Assembly: GCF_001447385.1 (NCBI RefSeq)
Contig: NZ_LLWQ01000203.1
Span: 1-38,785, forward strand
Origin: Paracoccus sp. MKU1
GTDB lineage: Bacteria; Pseudomonadota; Alphaproteobacteria; Rhodobacterales; Rhodobacteraceae
Reading direction: 5' to 3'
Length of the DNA: 38,785 nucleotides
The position numbers and the translations under genes are program-made. Numbering within the stretch: position 1 is the stretch's first letter; every line of letters starts with the position of its first letter. Below are positions 15,561-24,277 of this stretch, piece after piece. The notes under the pieces are model-generated. The model saw only the letters and a program-made list of their open reading frames with translations. It searched no databases and was not told the DNA's origin.

Positions 15561-16711
15561 TCAGCCCTGCGCGCGGATCATGTCGCGCGCGATGACGATC
15601 TGCTGGATCTGGCTGGTGCCCTCGTAGAGCCGCAGCAGCCGGACATCGCGGTAAAACCGCTCCACGCCGTAATCGGCGATAGAGCCCGCGCCGCCGAAGA
15701 TCTGCACCGTGCGGTCGGCGACGCGGCCCACCATCTCGGTGGCGAACAGCTTGCAGCAGGACGCGTCGGTCGAGATCTTCTCGCCTGCATCCATCCGCGC
15801 AGCGGTGTCGCGCACCATGGCCCGCGCCGCAGCCATTCGGTGCGGCTGTCGGCCAGCATCGCCTGGACCAACTGGAGATCGGCGATAGGCTTGCCAAACT
15901 GGCGCCGCGTGGTGGCATAGGCCAGCGCATCGGCGATCAGCCGCTGCGCCAGCCCGACCGACAGCGCCGAGATATGCAGCCGCCCGCGGTCGAGCACCTT
16001 CATCGCGGTGCGGAATCCCTGCCCTTCCTTGCCGCCGATCAGGTTTTCCGCCGGCACGCGGACGCCGTCGAAGATGACGTCGCAGGTCTTGGCCCCGCGC
16101 TGGCCCATCTTGCGGTCGGGCGGACCGAGGCTCAGGCCGGGCGCCCCCGCCTCGACCACGAAGGCCGAGACGCCGCGCGCACCCTCCTCGATGGTTCCGG
16201 TGCGCGCCATCACGGTAAAGACCCCGGCGCGCGGCGCGTTGGTGATGAAACGTTTGGTGCCGGTCAGCACGTAATGATCGCCGTCCCGCATCGCACGGGT
16301 GCGCACCGAGGCAGCGTCGGATCCGGCCTCGGGCTCGGTCAGGCAGAAAGAGGCGGTGATCTCGCCGCTGGCCATGGCGGGCAGCCAGCGCGCCTTCTGT
16401 TCGGGTGTGCCGTCGATCAGGATGCCTTGCGAACCGATCCCGACATTGGTGCCGAAGGCCGAGCGGAACGCCGGCGAGGTCTGGCCCATCTCCTCGATCA
16501 CCCCGACCTCGTCCGCCATCGACAGGCCGAGGCCGCCGAACTCCTCGGGGATCGACAGGCCGAACAAGCCCAGTTCGCGCATCTGCCGCAGGATGCTCTC
16601 GGGGATCTCGTCCTCGTCGGCGACGCGCGCCTCTTGCGGGACCAGAACCTCGCGCACGAAGCGGCGGACCGTGGCGATGAGGTGTTCGCGGGTTTCGGGG
16701 TCGAGTGCAAT
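15561..16711 (-). pseudogene. Acyl-CoA dehydrogenase, one-base frameshift
   Basis: The encoded protein is a typical acyl-CoA dehydrogenase of about 383 residues, split over two frames. The 5' frame covers the N-terminal and middle domains ('FCLTEPEAGSDAASVRTRA', 'FITNAPRAGVFTVMART') up to 'LADSRTEW'. From about 15834 homology continues in the other frame ('MAAARAMVRDTAARMDAG...') through 'IFGGAGSIADYG' and 'LYEGTSQIQQIVIARDMIR'. The catalytic Glu of the YEGT motif lies in that second part. One missing base near 15834 explains the break. The start is also odd: the expected N terminus begins at ATT 16711 after AGAGAGGA, while the nearest in-frame ATG is at 16747. Sequencing error or recent inactivation are both possible. 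Confidence 0.85.
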
Positions 16712-16770
16712 GGCAAGTCCTCTCTGGGAATGGACATGCCATGGCATCCAGGCACGCACCTGTCAATTAT

Positions 16771-16799
16771 GCAGAATAAAAAACTGCAATGCGGAACGA
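16771..16799. promoter_or_regulatory. 20-bp-spaced direct repeat upstream of acyl-CoA dehydrogenase
   Basis: GCAGAATAA (16771) and GCGGAACGA (16791) are spaced 20 bp apart, as in the site upstream of BKACE. The bases between also agree in part (AAC and GCA positions). It lies just upstream of the acyl-CoA dehydrogenase on the minus strand, which suggests co-regulation of the two enzymes. Confidence 0.45.
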
Positions 16800-17171
16800 C
16801 TGGCGCGATCCATATAGCAGATCAGACAAAGGCAGAGTTCGATTCGCAGTTTGCCTTCGCGTTACGAAGGCGCTGGAGCAACGAGAAAGCGGTGGCACGC
16901 AGGAAGGCAGGGTCAACGAGATCCGCATATCCATATCGTGACGTCTCCCTGCACGACCATTCCCGCAAGCGCATGCAATGGGTAAATCCCGACACGAGCT
17001 TGCATTCCCCCGAGCGGCGCGGTTCATTCGCTGGCTGCTGGAATGGAACTTACCCGATACGGAATCGGCAGGTTGGCATCTTAACGACGCAAGTTCGGCG
17101 CAAACATATCAGCCCGCCTTATCCGCCCCGGCCGCGATTCGCCGAAAGCGCGCGGCGGCAAGGCGGCGCGG
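16800..17171. other. Intergenic region with one short inverted repeat
   Basis: About 370 bp without a recognisable gene. The only structure I see is GCCTTCG (16853-16859) facing CGAAGGC (16865-16871) around 5 bases, which could be an operator or a weak hairpin. The GC content is a little lower than in the flanking genes. Confidence 0.4.
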
Positions 17172-18254
17172 CTACAGCCCCTTGGAAATATGCGCGGGGT
17201 CGTCCATTTCGGACGCCTCGCCCAGACCCATGCTGCGCACGTCCTGCGGCGTGCAGCCGTAGAGGCGACGAAACATGCGGCTCAGATGCGAGGAATCGCA
17301 AAAGCCGCATTCGACCGAGATCATGGCGATCGTCTTGTTGCTGGACACCAGCAGGTGCCGGGCCAGCCCCAGCCTGAGACCCATGAACGCAGCCTGGGGC
17401 GAGGTGTCCAGCGCCGCACGGAAATGCCGTTCCAGCCGGCGCTTGCTGTGCCCCATGCGCTGCGCGATCTCGGACACGGAAAGCGGCGTGTCGATATGCT
17501 GCTGCATGATCAGCAGCGCGCGCTGGACCAGCGGATCATCGGTGCGCAGGCTGATTGGGATGCCCGGCTGGGGCTTGTCCGCCTGCAAGACGCCGTCGAT
17601 GATCATGATGTGCAGGCTCTTGCTCGCCTGCGAGCGGCCGACGTGCTTTTCCACGAGATAGGCCGCGAGATGCGCGGAGCTGGCCCCGCCGGAACAGGTC
17701 AGCCTGTCGCGATCCACCACGAAGATCTGGTCCGAGACGTGATCCAGGCCCTGGAACTGCTCAAGGAAATCCGCGCTGTGGAACCAGCTCACGCAGCATT
17801 TGTAGCCATCGAGCAATCCCGCCCGGTGCAGCACGAAGGCGCCCGAGCAGACCCCGATGAGCGGCACGCCGGCGGCCGCCGCCCGGTGCAGGTAGGTCTT
17901 GTAGGCATGGCTGACGTTCTCAAGCCCGTCGGTCAGGCCGCCGACCACGGCGATATAGTCGAATCGCGTCGGGTCGCCCAGCTTCTCATGCGGCTGCACG
18001 GCGACGCCACAGCTGGACATCACCACGTCCATCGTGTCCGAAAGCACCGACCAGCGGCACAGGATGGGACGGCTGCGGTCCCCCTCATCGGCGGCCAGCC
18101 GCAGCACGTCGACGAAGTTCGCAAAGGCGCATAGCGTGAATTGCCGGGTCAGAAGGAAGCCTACCGAAAGCCGGGGGCCAGCCTCCCTTGGCCGCAGGGA
18201 TCCCTTTGCGACAGGGTATGAACGGGAACGCCCTTCTCTCACACCGACACCCAT
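17172..18254 (-). CDS. GATase1-like AraC-family regulator (GbdR/CdhR type)
   Basis: This 360-residue protein has an N-terminal DJ-1/PfpI (class I amidotransferase-like) domain, about residues 30-210, with the nucleophile-elbow-like 'GVCSGAFVLHRAGLLDG'. A C-terminal AraC double HTH spans about 240-345 ('SVSEIAQRMGHSKRRLERHF', 'CGFCDSSHLSRMFRRLYG'). This architecture is that of GbdR, CdhR and SouR, which sense glycine betaine, dimethylglycine, carnitine or sarcosine. The ATG at 18254 has GGAG upstream. It is divergent from etfBA-folD and the dimethylglycine-dehydrogenase-like gene, which fits a methylated-amine regulator. GbdR-like function is inferred from architecture and context. Confidence 0.88.
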   Translation of the reverse strand: MGVGVREGRSRSYPVAKGSLRPREAGPRLSVGFLLTRQFTLCAFANFVDVLRLAADEGDRSRPILCRWSVLSDTMDVVMSSCGVAVQPHEKLGDPTRFDYIAVVGGLTDGLENVSHAYKTYLHRAAAAGVPLIGVCSGAFVLHRAGLLDGYKCCVSWFHSADFLEQFQGLDHVSDQIFVVDRDRLTCSGGASSAHLAAYLVEKHVGRSQASKSLHIMIIDGVLQADKPQPGIPISLRTDDPLVQRALLIMQQHIDTPLSVSEIAQRMGHSKRRLERHFRAALDTSPQAAFMGLRLGLARHLLVSSNKTIAMISVECGFCDSSHLSRMFRRLYGCTPQDVRSMGLGEASEMDDPAHISKGL

Positions 18255-18646
18255 CTTCGATCTCCGATGATGCGCCCTATGGTTGGGTTTGTCGTAGCCA
18301 TCTTGCATGACCGGCGCAATTGTTCTTCTCGATCCCTGCTTTCGTCGCAATAGTCCGACGAACATTGCTGGGAACGCCACTGTCGCCAAAGGGGATTCTG
18401 CACGGAGGGCAGGCCCGGCCAGCGACGGGGTGCCGCTTAGCTTCCGAAGCCGTCGGGAAGCAAGGGGAATCCGCGGCAGTCGGGAATGCGCAGCAAAGGG
18501 GGTCACTTGCGCTACAGGCTTCTACCCTATCCTGCGGCCGGGTTGTCCGGGTCGGCGGCCGTCGCCGCGGGACCAGCCAGGTTCGCCGCAAGGGGCGACG
18601 CCTGCCCTGCCCTTCTTTGCCTCAACATCTGGGAAAGGACCGCAAG
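18255..18646. promoter_or_regulatory. Divergent control region of the methylated-amine module
   Basis: 392 bp separate the AraC regulator and etfB. A notable inverted repeat, TTCGTCG (18341-18347) and CGACGAA (18356-18362) with an 8-bp spacer, is a candidate regulator site. An AAGGA ribosome site lies just before etfB. No other coding signal is convincing; the etfB frame runs open far upstream but without family similarity. Confidence 0.5.
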
Positions 18647-19402
18647 ATGAAAGTATTGGTGCCTGTCAAGCGGGTAGTCGACTTCAACGTCAAGATACGG
18701 GTCAAGGCCGATGGGACCGGGGTCGATCTGTCGAACGTCAAGATGTCGATGAACCCGTTCGACGAAATCGCCGTGGAAGAGGCGATCCGCCTGAAAGAGG
18801 CCGGCAAGGCCGACGAGGTCGTCGTGGTCTCGATCGGCCCGGCGCAAGCGCAGGAGACGCTGCGCACGGCCCTGGCCATGGGTGCGGACCGCGCCATCCT
18901 GATCAAGGTCGAGGACGTGGTGGAGCCGCTGGCCGTCGCCAAGCTTCTGAAGGCCGTGGCCGATGCCGAGGCCCCGCGGCTGGTCGTCCTGGGCAAGCAG
19001 GCCATCGACGACGACGCCAACCAGACCGGGCAGATGCTGTCGGCCCTGCTGGGCTGGTCGCAGGCGACCTTCGCCTCGGCGGTCGAGCTCGACGCAGACA
19101 AGGCCAGGGTCACCCGCGAGGTCGATGGCGGCCTCCAGGTGATCGAGGTCGCCTTGCCCGCGGTGGTCACCGCCGACCTGCGGCTAAACGAGCCGCGCTA
19201 TGCCAGCCTGCCCAATATCATGAAAGCCAAGAAGAAGCCGCTCGAGGAAAAAACCCCGGCGGATTATGGCGTGAACGTCGATGCGCGCCTTAAGGTGCTG
19301 AAAACCGAGGAGCCGGGCACCCGCAAGGCCGGCGTCAAGGTCGCCAGCGTCACGGAACTGCTGGACAAGCTGAAGAACGAAGCCGGCGTTCTGCAATTCT
19401 GA
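18647..19402 (+). CDS. etfB: Electron transfer flavoprotein beta subunit
   Basis: This 251-residue protein matches EtfB in length and sequence. It opens with '[20 protein letters not shown]', has '[16 protein letters not shown]' (the signature region), and the AMP-binding '[23 protein letters not shown]' near residue 120. It ends with the '[12 protein letters not shown]' segment. With EtfA it carries electrons from flavin dehydrogenases to ETF-ubiquinone oxidoreductase. It is the first gene of a plus-strand run of etfB, etfA, folD and a dimethylglycine-dehydrogenase-like gene. The ATG at 18647 was chosen because the long upstream extension is unlike the family. Confidence 0.95.
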   Translation: MKVLVPVKRVVDFNVKIRVKADGTGVDLSNVKMSMNPFDEIAVEEAIRLKEAGKADEVVVVSIGPAQAQETLRTALAMGADRAILIKVEDVVEPLAVAKLLKAVADAEAPRLVVLGKQAIDDDANQTGQMLSALLGWSQATFASAVELDADKARVTREVDGGLQVIEVALPAVVTADLRLNEPRYASLPNIMKAKKKPLEEKTPADYGVNVDARLKVLKTEEPGTRKAGVKVASVTELLDKLKNEAGVLQF

Positions 19403-19417
19403 TCGGAGAGAAATTCC

Positions 19418-20354
19418 ATGGCCATCCTGCTTTTCGCCGAACACGACAACGCCGCCCTGTCCGACCAGACCGCGCGCACGCTGACCGCCGCCCGCCGGAT
19501 CGGCGGCGAAATCGACATCCTGGTGGCCGGCAAGGACGGCGCCACCGTGGCCCAGGCCGCCTCGACCTTCCAGGGGGTCCGCAAGATCCTGCTGGCCGAA
19601 GCCGATGCGCTGGAGCATCGCCTGGCCGAGCCGACCGCCGCGCTGATCGTTTCGCTGGCCGGCGACTACGACACCGTGATCGCCCCGGCGAGCACCACCG
19701 GCAAGAACGTCCTGCCGCGCGTGGCCGCGCTTCTGGATGTGATGCAGGTTTCGGAAATCGTCGAGGTCGTCTCGGCAGACACGTTCAAGCGCCCGATCTA
19801 TGCCGGCAACGCCATCCAGACGGTGCAGGCGACGGACGCCAAGAAGGTCGTCACCGTGCGGACCTCGGGCTTCGAGGCGGCGCAGGCAGATGGGGGCAGC
19901 GCCCCGGTCGAAACCATCGGCGAGGCTGCTGCCGACCCGCGCCTGTCCGGCTTTGTCGAAAACCGCCTCTCGGAAAGCGAGCGTCCCGAGCTGACCTCGG
20001 CCCGCATCATCGTCTCGGGCGGTCGCGCCCTGGGCTCGGAAGAAAGGTTCCGCCAGGTGATCCTGCCTGTCGCCGATAAGCTCGGCGCCGCGGTCGGCGC
20101 CTCGCGCGCGGCGGTGGATGCGGGCTATGCCCCGAACGACTGGCAGGTCGGCCAGACCGGCAAGGTGGTCGCGCCCGAGCTTTACGTTGCCTGCGGCATT
20201 TCCGGGGCGATCCAGCACCTGGCCGGGATGAAGGACAGCAAGGTCATCGTCGCCATCAACTAAGGACGAGGACGCCCCGATCTTCCAGGTTGCCGATTAC
20301 GGCCTGGTCTCCGACATCTTCGACGCGCTGCCGGAGTTGGAGCGCGCGCTCTGA
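19418..20354 (+). pseudogene. etfA: Electron transfer flavoprotein alpha subunit, frameshifted near the 3' end
   Basis: The first frame gives 281 residues and stops at a TAA right after 'KVIVAIN'. Removing the T at 20261 lets the frame continue for 30 more residues ('[20 protein letters not shown]' then '[10 protein letters not shown]') to TGA at 20352-20354. That gives 311 residues, the normal EtfA length. The lost part is the conserved C-terminal 'INKDxxAPIFxxADYG' segment of the FAD-binding domain, so the truncated product would probably be impaired. Upstream, the '[12 protein letters not shown]' FAD motif is intact. The ATG at 19418 follows GGAGAG. An extra base from sequencing or assembly is a serious alternative. 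Confidence 0.9.
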
Positions 20355-20388
20355 CCCCGCCGGCCCGCTTGGCACGAGGAGGATGCCC

Positions 20389-21273
20389 ATGACGGCACAG
20401 ACAATCGACGGGAAGGCCCATGCGGACGGCCTTGGCGGCAGGATCAGCGGCGCCATCCCGTCCTTTCGGGAACAGACGGGCCGCCCGCCGGGCCTTGCCG
20501 TCGTCCTGGTCGGCACCGATCCGGCCAGCGAGGTCTATGTCAGCAGCAAGGGCCGCAGGGCGCGCAAGCTGGGCATGGAAAGCTTCGAGCATATCCTGCC
20601 CGAAGCCACCACGCAGGAACAGCTTCTGGACCTGATCGCGCAGTTGAACGCCGATGACAGCGTCGATGGCATCCTGGTCCAGTTGCCGCTGCCCGCGCAC
20701 CTGGATTCCCTGCCGGTGATCGAGGCGATCGATCCCGCGAAGGACGTGGACGGGCTGCATCCGTCCAGCGCGGGTCGCCTGGTGTCGGGGCTGCCCGGCC
20801 TCGTCTCATGCACGCCCTTGGGGTGCCTGATGCTGCTCAGGTCGCAGCTTGGCAACCTTTCGGGCCTGGATGCCGTGGTGGTCGGCCGCTCGATCCTGGT
20901 GGGCAAGCCGATGGCGCAGCTGCTGCTGGCCGAAAACTGCACCGTGAGCATGGCCCATTCCCGCACCCGCGACCTGCCGGGAAAGATCCACCAGGCCGAT
21001 ATCGTGGTCGCGGCTGCCGGCCAGGCCGAGATGATCGAGGGCGACTGGATCAAGCCGGGCGCGACGGTGATCGATGTCGGCACCAGCCGCATCCTCCGCG
21101 ACGGCCGGAAGACGCTCGTGGGCGATGTCGAATTCGCCTCGGCCTCCGGGGTCGCGGGGGCGATCACCCCGGTTCCGGGCGGCGTCGGCCCGATGACGAT
21201 CATGTGCCTGATGCACAATACGCTGCTTGCCGCCTGTCGGCGCAAGAAACTGGCCGAGCCGCGGCTATGGTAG
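20389..21273 (+). CDS. folD: Bifunctional methylenetetrahydrofolate dehydrogenase/cyclohydrolase FolD
   Basis: This 294-residue protein interconverts 5,10-methylene-, methenyl- and 10-formyl-tetrahydrofolate in the cytosol. It has the catalytic Lys region '[14 protein letters not shown]' (about 52-65), '[13 protein letters not shown]', 'KDVDGLHP', the NADP-binding '[18 protein letters not shown]' and the '[10 protein letters not shown]' signature. The start at 20389 is 6 bp after AGGAGG; an in-frame ATG at 20383 touches that site. Its place beside a dimethylglycine-dehydrogenase-like enzyme suggests it handles methylene-THF made there. Two usual residues differ (Asn in 'VGRSNIVG' and in 'HPxN'), so it may be a pathway-specific paralogue. 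Confidence 0.93.
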   Translation: MTAQTIDGKAHADGLGGRISGAIPSFREQTGRPPGLAVVLVGTDPASEVYVSSKGRRARKLGMESFEHILPEATTQEQLLDLIAQLNADDSVDGILVQLPLPAHLDSLPVIEAIDPAKDVDGLHPSSAGRLVSGLPGLVSCTPLGCLMLLRSQLGNLSGLDAVVVGRSILVGKPMAQLLLAENCTVSMAHSRTRDLPGKIHQADIVVAAAGQAEMIEGDWIKPGATVIDVGTSRILRDGRKTLVGDVEFASASGVAGAITPVPGGVGPMTIMCLMHNTLLAACRRKKLAEPRLW

Positions 21274-21308
21274 CGGCTTTCTCGGCGCATGCATCGACAA
21301 CTGGACAA

Positions 21309-21335
21309 GGCATGACCCGCTTTGCGGGCCATGCC
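21309..21335 (+). other. Strong hairpin between folD and the flavoprotein gene
   Basis: GGCATGACCCGC (21309-21320) pairs with GCGGGCCATGCC (21324-21335) around TTT, with one mismatch. No T-run follows. It is in the 150-bp gap between two genes on the same strand and could be an RNA-processing or attenuation element. Confidence 0.4.
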
Positions 21336-21423
21336 GTCGCATTTGGGCAGCCCGGCTTCGCCTGCTGGCGGTCACGGGAACCCTTTCGTCACAATCCCCC
21401 TTCACACAACAAGAGGACAGAAC

Positions 21424-23985
21424 ATGTCGGGATTTCCTGATAGAGCGCGGGTGGTCATCGTCGGGCTTGGCGGCATCGTCGGCGCCTCGGTCGCGCATCA
21501 CCTGATCGAGCGCGGCTGGGACGATATCGTCGGCATCGACAAGTCGGGCATCCCGACCGATATCGGCTCGACCGCGCATGCGTCGGATTTCTGCTTCGCG
21601 ACCAGCCACGATTTCCTCAGCACCTGGACCACGCTCTATTCCATCGATTTCTTCGAGAAGATGGGCCATTACGCCAAGGTCGGCGGGATCGAGGTCGCGC
21701 GGGTGGGCGACGAGGTTCGCATGAACGAACTCAAGCGCAAGGTCGCCTCGGGCAAGGCCTTCGGCACGCGGGCGACAATGATCTCGGCCGCCGAGGTCAA
21801 GGAAAGGTTCCCTCTGGTCGAGGAAGACCAGATCCAGGGCGCGCTGTGGGATCCCGATGCGGGGCTGGTGGTGCCGCGCTCGCAGACCGTGGCGGGCAAG
21901 CTGGTCGATCAGGGCGTCGCCTCGGGCAAGCTGCGAGCCTTCGCCAATTGCGCGGCGACCGATCTGGTGATCGAGGACGGGCGCATCAAGGGCGTCGTCA
22001 CCCCGCGCGGCACCATCATGGCCGACCTGGTCATCGTCTGCGCCGGCCTCTGGGGCCGCCTGATCGCCGAGATGGCGGGCGAGGATCTGCCGGTCTTCCC
22101 GGTCGATCACCCGCTGACCTTCTTCGGTCCCTATGACGAATTCGCGGGCACCGGCAAGGATATCGGCTTCCCGCTGCTGCGCGACCAGGGCAACTCGGCC
22201 TATATGCGCGACACTGGCGACCCCAAGACCACCGAGGGCGGCCAGATCGAATGGGGCTATTACTACGAGTCCGACCCGCGCCTCTGCCACCCGCGCGACA
22301 TCCTGGAAAAGGAGTTCGCCCGCCTGTCGCCCTCGCAGCGCGACCTGGAACTGGAGGACGTGCTGTCGCCCCTGGAGCGCGCCATCGAGCTGACGCCGAT
22401 CCTGGCCGAGCTGGGCTATAACGAAAGCCATTCCTTCAACGGGCTCCTGCAAACCACCACCGATGGCGGACCCTCGATCGGCGAAAGCCAGAAGGTACGC
22501 GGGCTGTGGTATGCCGTCGCCATCTGGGTCAAGGACGCGCCGGGCATGGCCAAGCTGGTGGTGGACTGGATCACCGACGGGCGCACCGCCATCGACCATG
22601 CCAGCATCGACTATTCGCGCTTCAACCCCTACCAGCTTGAGGAAAAGTTCATCGAGGAACGCTGCATCGAGACGGCGTCCAAGATCTACAACCCGCCTGT
22701 CCACCCGCGCGAACCCTTTGCCGGCGGCCGGGGCATCCGCCGCTCGCCCTTCTACGAGCGCGAGGTGGAGCTGGGCGGCTATTTCATGGAGCTGGGCGGC
22801 TGGGAACGCGCCCATGGCTATGCCGCAAACGAGCACCTGCTGGAGAAATACGCCGACCAGGTGCCGGTCCGCGAGCACGAATGGGACAACCGCCACTTCT
22901 GGCGCGTCTCGAATGCCGAGCATCTGGAGATGAGCGCGGATTGCGGCATCATCAACCTGTCGCATTTCCACATGACCGACATCGAGGGCCCCGATCACGT
23001 CGAACTGCTGGAATGGCTTTGCGCAGCCAAGATCGGCGGCGAGGGCAATATCGGCAAGGGGATCTACACGCATTTCCTGGATGACGAGGGCAATGTCCGG
23101 GCCGACTTCACCGTGTTCCGCCTGGCCGACCGCTGCCGTCTGGTCAACGGCGCCGATGCCGGGCCGCGCGACCTGAACTACATGCGCCGCGTGGCGCAGG
23201 ATCGGGGCCTGGACGTCACCATCACCGATGTGACCGAGAAGTTCATCACCATCGGCATCTGGGGCCCGAACGCGCGGGTGAACCTGCAAAAGGTGGTCGA
23301 GGATCCGGCGGGGCTGGAAAAGGAAAACTTCCCCTTCGCCGCCATCAAGCCGATCCGCATCGCCGGCCGCGACGTCACCGCCTTCCGCATCTCCTATGTC
23401 GGCGAACAGGGCTGGGAGCTGCATATGGCCTATGAGGACGGGCTGGCCGTCTGGGACGCGCTACGCTCGACCGGCGTGATCGCGGTGGGTGTCGAGACCT
23501 ATGCCAACTCGCGCCGCCTGGAAAAAAGCCTGCGCTTGCAGAACGCCGACCTGCGCACCGAATACAACCTCTACGAGGCCGACCTGGCCCGGCCCAAGGT
23601 CAAGGAGGCCGATTTCCGCGGCAAGGCCAAGCACCTGGAATATCGCGCCCGCGACCACCAGCCGGCAATGCTCTGCACCCTGGTCATGACCGACAACGTG
23701 GACAGCAACGGTATCGCCCGCTACCCGGTCGGCATCCTGCCGGTGCAGGATGCCGAGACGGGTGAGGTCCTGGTCGACACCCTGGGCCGGCGGTCCTGGA
23801 CCAGCTCGATCGTCTACGGCCCGACCATCGGCAGGAACATCGCGCTGGCCTACCTGCCCTGGTCGCATTGCCAGGAAGGCCGCAAGCTGACGGTCGAATA
23901 CATGGGCGAAACCTTCCCGGTCGAGGTCGCCGCCGTCGGCTACAAGCCCCTCTACGACCCCGAGAACCTGAAGCCCAGAAGCTGA
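21424..23985 (+). CDS. Dimethylglycine/sarcosine-dehydrogenase-like four-domain flavoprotein
   Basis: This 853-residue protein has the DMGDH/SARDH layout. An N-terminal FAD (DAO) domain covers about 1-390, with 'VVIVGLGGIVGASVAHHLIE' and a 'GSTAHASDF' segment holding the His expected to link FAD. A short central FAO domain follows, then a GCV_T folate-binding domain (about 450-740) and a GCV_T C-terminal barrel (about 760-850). Such enzymes oxidatively demethylate N-methyl amino acids, pass electrons to ETF and load the one-carbon unit on tetrahydrofolate. The upstream etfBA and folD fit this exactly. The start at 21424 follows an AGAGGACAG-like site. The substrate could be dimethylglycine, sarcosine or a related N-methyl compound. 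Confidence 0.9.
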   Translation: MSGFPDRARVVIVGLGGIVGASVAHHLIERGWDDIVGIDKSGIPTDIGSTAHASDFCFATSHDFLSTWTTLYSIDFFEKMGHYAKVGGIEVARVGDEVRMNELKRKVASGKAFGTRATMISAAEVKERFPLVEEDQIQGALWDPDAGLVVPRSQTVAGKLVDQGVASGKLRAFANCAATDLVIEDGRIKGVVTPRGTIMADLVIVCAGLWGRLIAEMAGEDLPVFPVDHPLTFFGPYDEFAGTGKDIGFPLLRDQGNSAYMRDTGDPKTTEGGQIEWGYYYESDPRLCHPRDILEKEFARLSPSQRDLELEDVLSPLERAIELTPILAELGYNESHSFNGLLQTTTDGGPSIGESQKVRGLWYAVAIWVKDAPGMAKLVVDWITDGRTAIDHASIDYSRFNPYQLEEKFIEERCIETASKIYNPPVHPREPFAGGRGIRRSPFYEREVELGGYFMELGGWERAHGYAANEHLLEKYADQVPVREHEWDNRHFWRVSNAEHLEMSADCGIINLSHFHMTDIEGPDHVELLEWLCAAKIGGEGNIGKGIYTHFLDDEGNVRADFTVFRLADRCRLVNGADAGPRDLNYMRRVAQDRGLDVTITDVTEKFITIGIWGPNARVNLQKVVEDPAGLEKENFPFAAIKPIRIAGRDVTAFRISYVGEQGWELHMAYEDGLAVWDALRSTGVIAVGVETYANSRRLEKSLRLQNADLRTEYNLYEADLARPKVKEADFRGKAKHLEYRARDHQPAMLCTLVMTDNVDSNGIARYPVGILPVQDAETGEVLVDTLGRRSWTSSIVYGPTIGRNIALAYLPWSHCQEGRKLTVEYMGETFPVEVAAVGYKPLYDPENLKPRS

Positions 23986-24110
23986 CACGCGCCAGGCAGA
24001 AGGACCGGGCGAATGCCCGGTCCCCTGATCGCCCGACCCCTATTCGGCGCGAATGGGTAAAAGAAAATCTGCCGGGTCAGAGTATCGGACGGACCCAAGA
24101 CCGCATGACG

Positions 24111-24148
24111 AAAACCGGCCCGGCGCATTGCGCACCGGGCCGGTTTTT
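24111..24148 (+). terminator. Rho-independent terminator after the flavoprotein operon
   Basis: AAAACCGGCCCGG (24111-24123) pairs with CCGGGCCGGTTTT (24135-24147) around an 11-base loop, followed by a T-run. The A-run on the 5' side means it can also stop transcription from the convergent purU side. It is about 125 bp after the flavoprotein stop codon. Confidence 0.85.
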
Positions 24149-24277
24149 CATTCGGTTGCCGCGATCTGGTCCTGAGCCCCGCGTTTGATTTCTTGCGCAA
24201 GCCGGGCGCTGGACGGAACCGTCAAGGCCAGAGAAACGAGCGGATCATCCCGCGTCGCTCCCTGGCCCTTTTCATCA

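Noticed and set aside
14554..15930. 458-codon minus-strand frame over the BKACE gene
   Set aside because: Its upper part is the shifted acyl-CoA dehydrogenase frame and the remainder is antisense to BKACE; not one gene.
18320..18646. In-frame N-terminal extension of etfB by about 109 codons
   Set aside because: No EtfB carries it; the true ATG at 18647 has a ribosome site and family-standard N terminus.
21265..23424. 719-codon open frame antisense to the dimethylglycine-dehydrogenase-like gene
   Set aside because: It mirrors the codon pattern of the sense gene in a GC-rich genome and shows no domain; the sense strand has a full family match.
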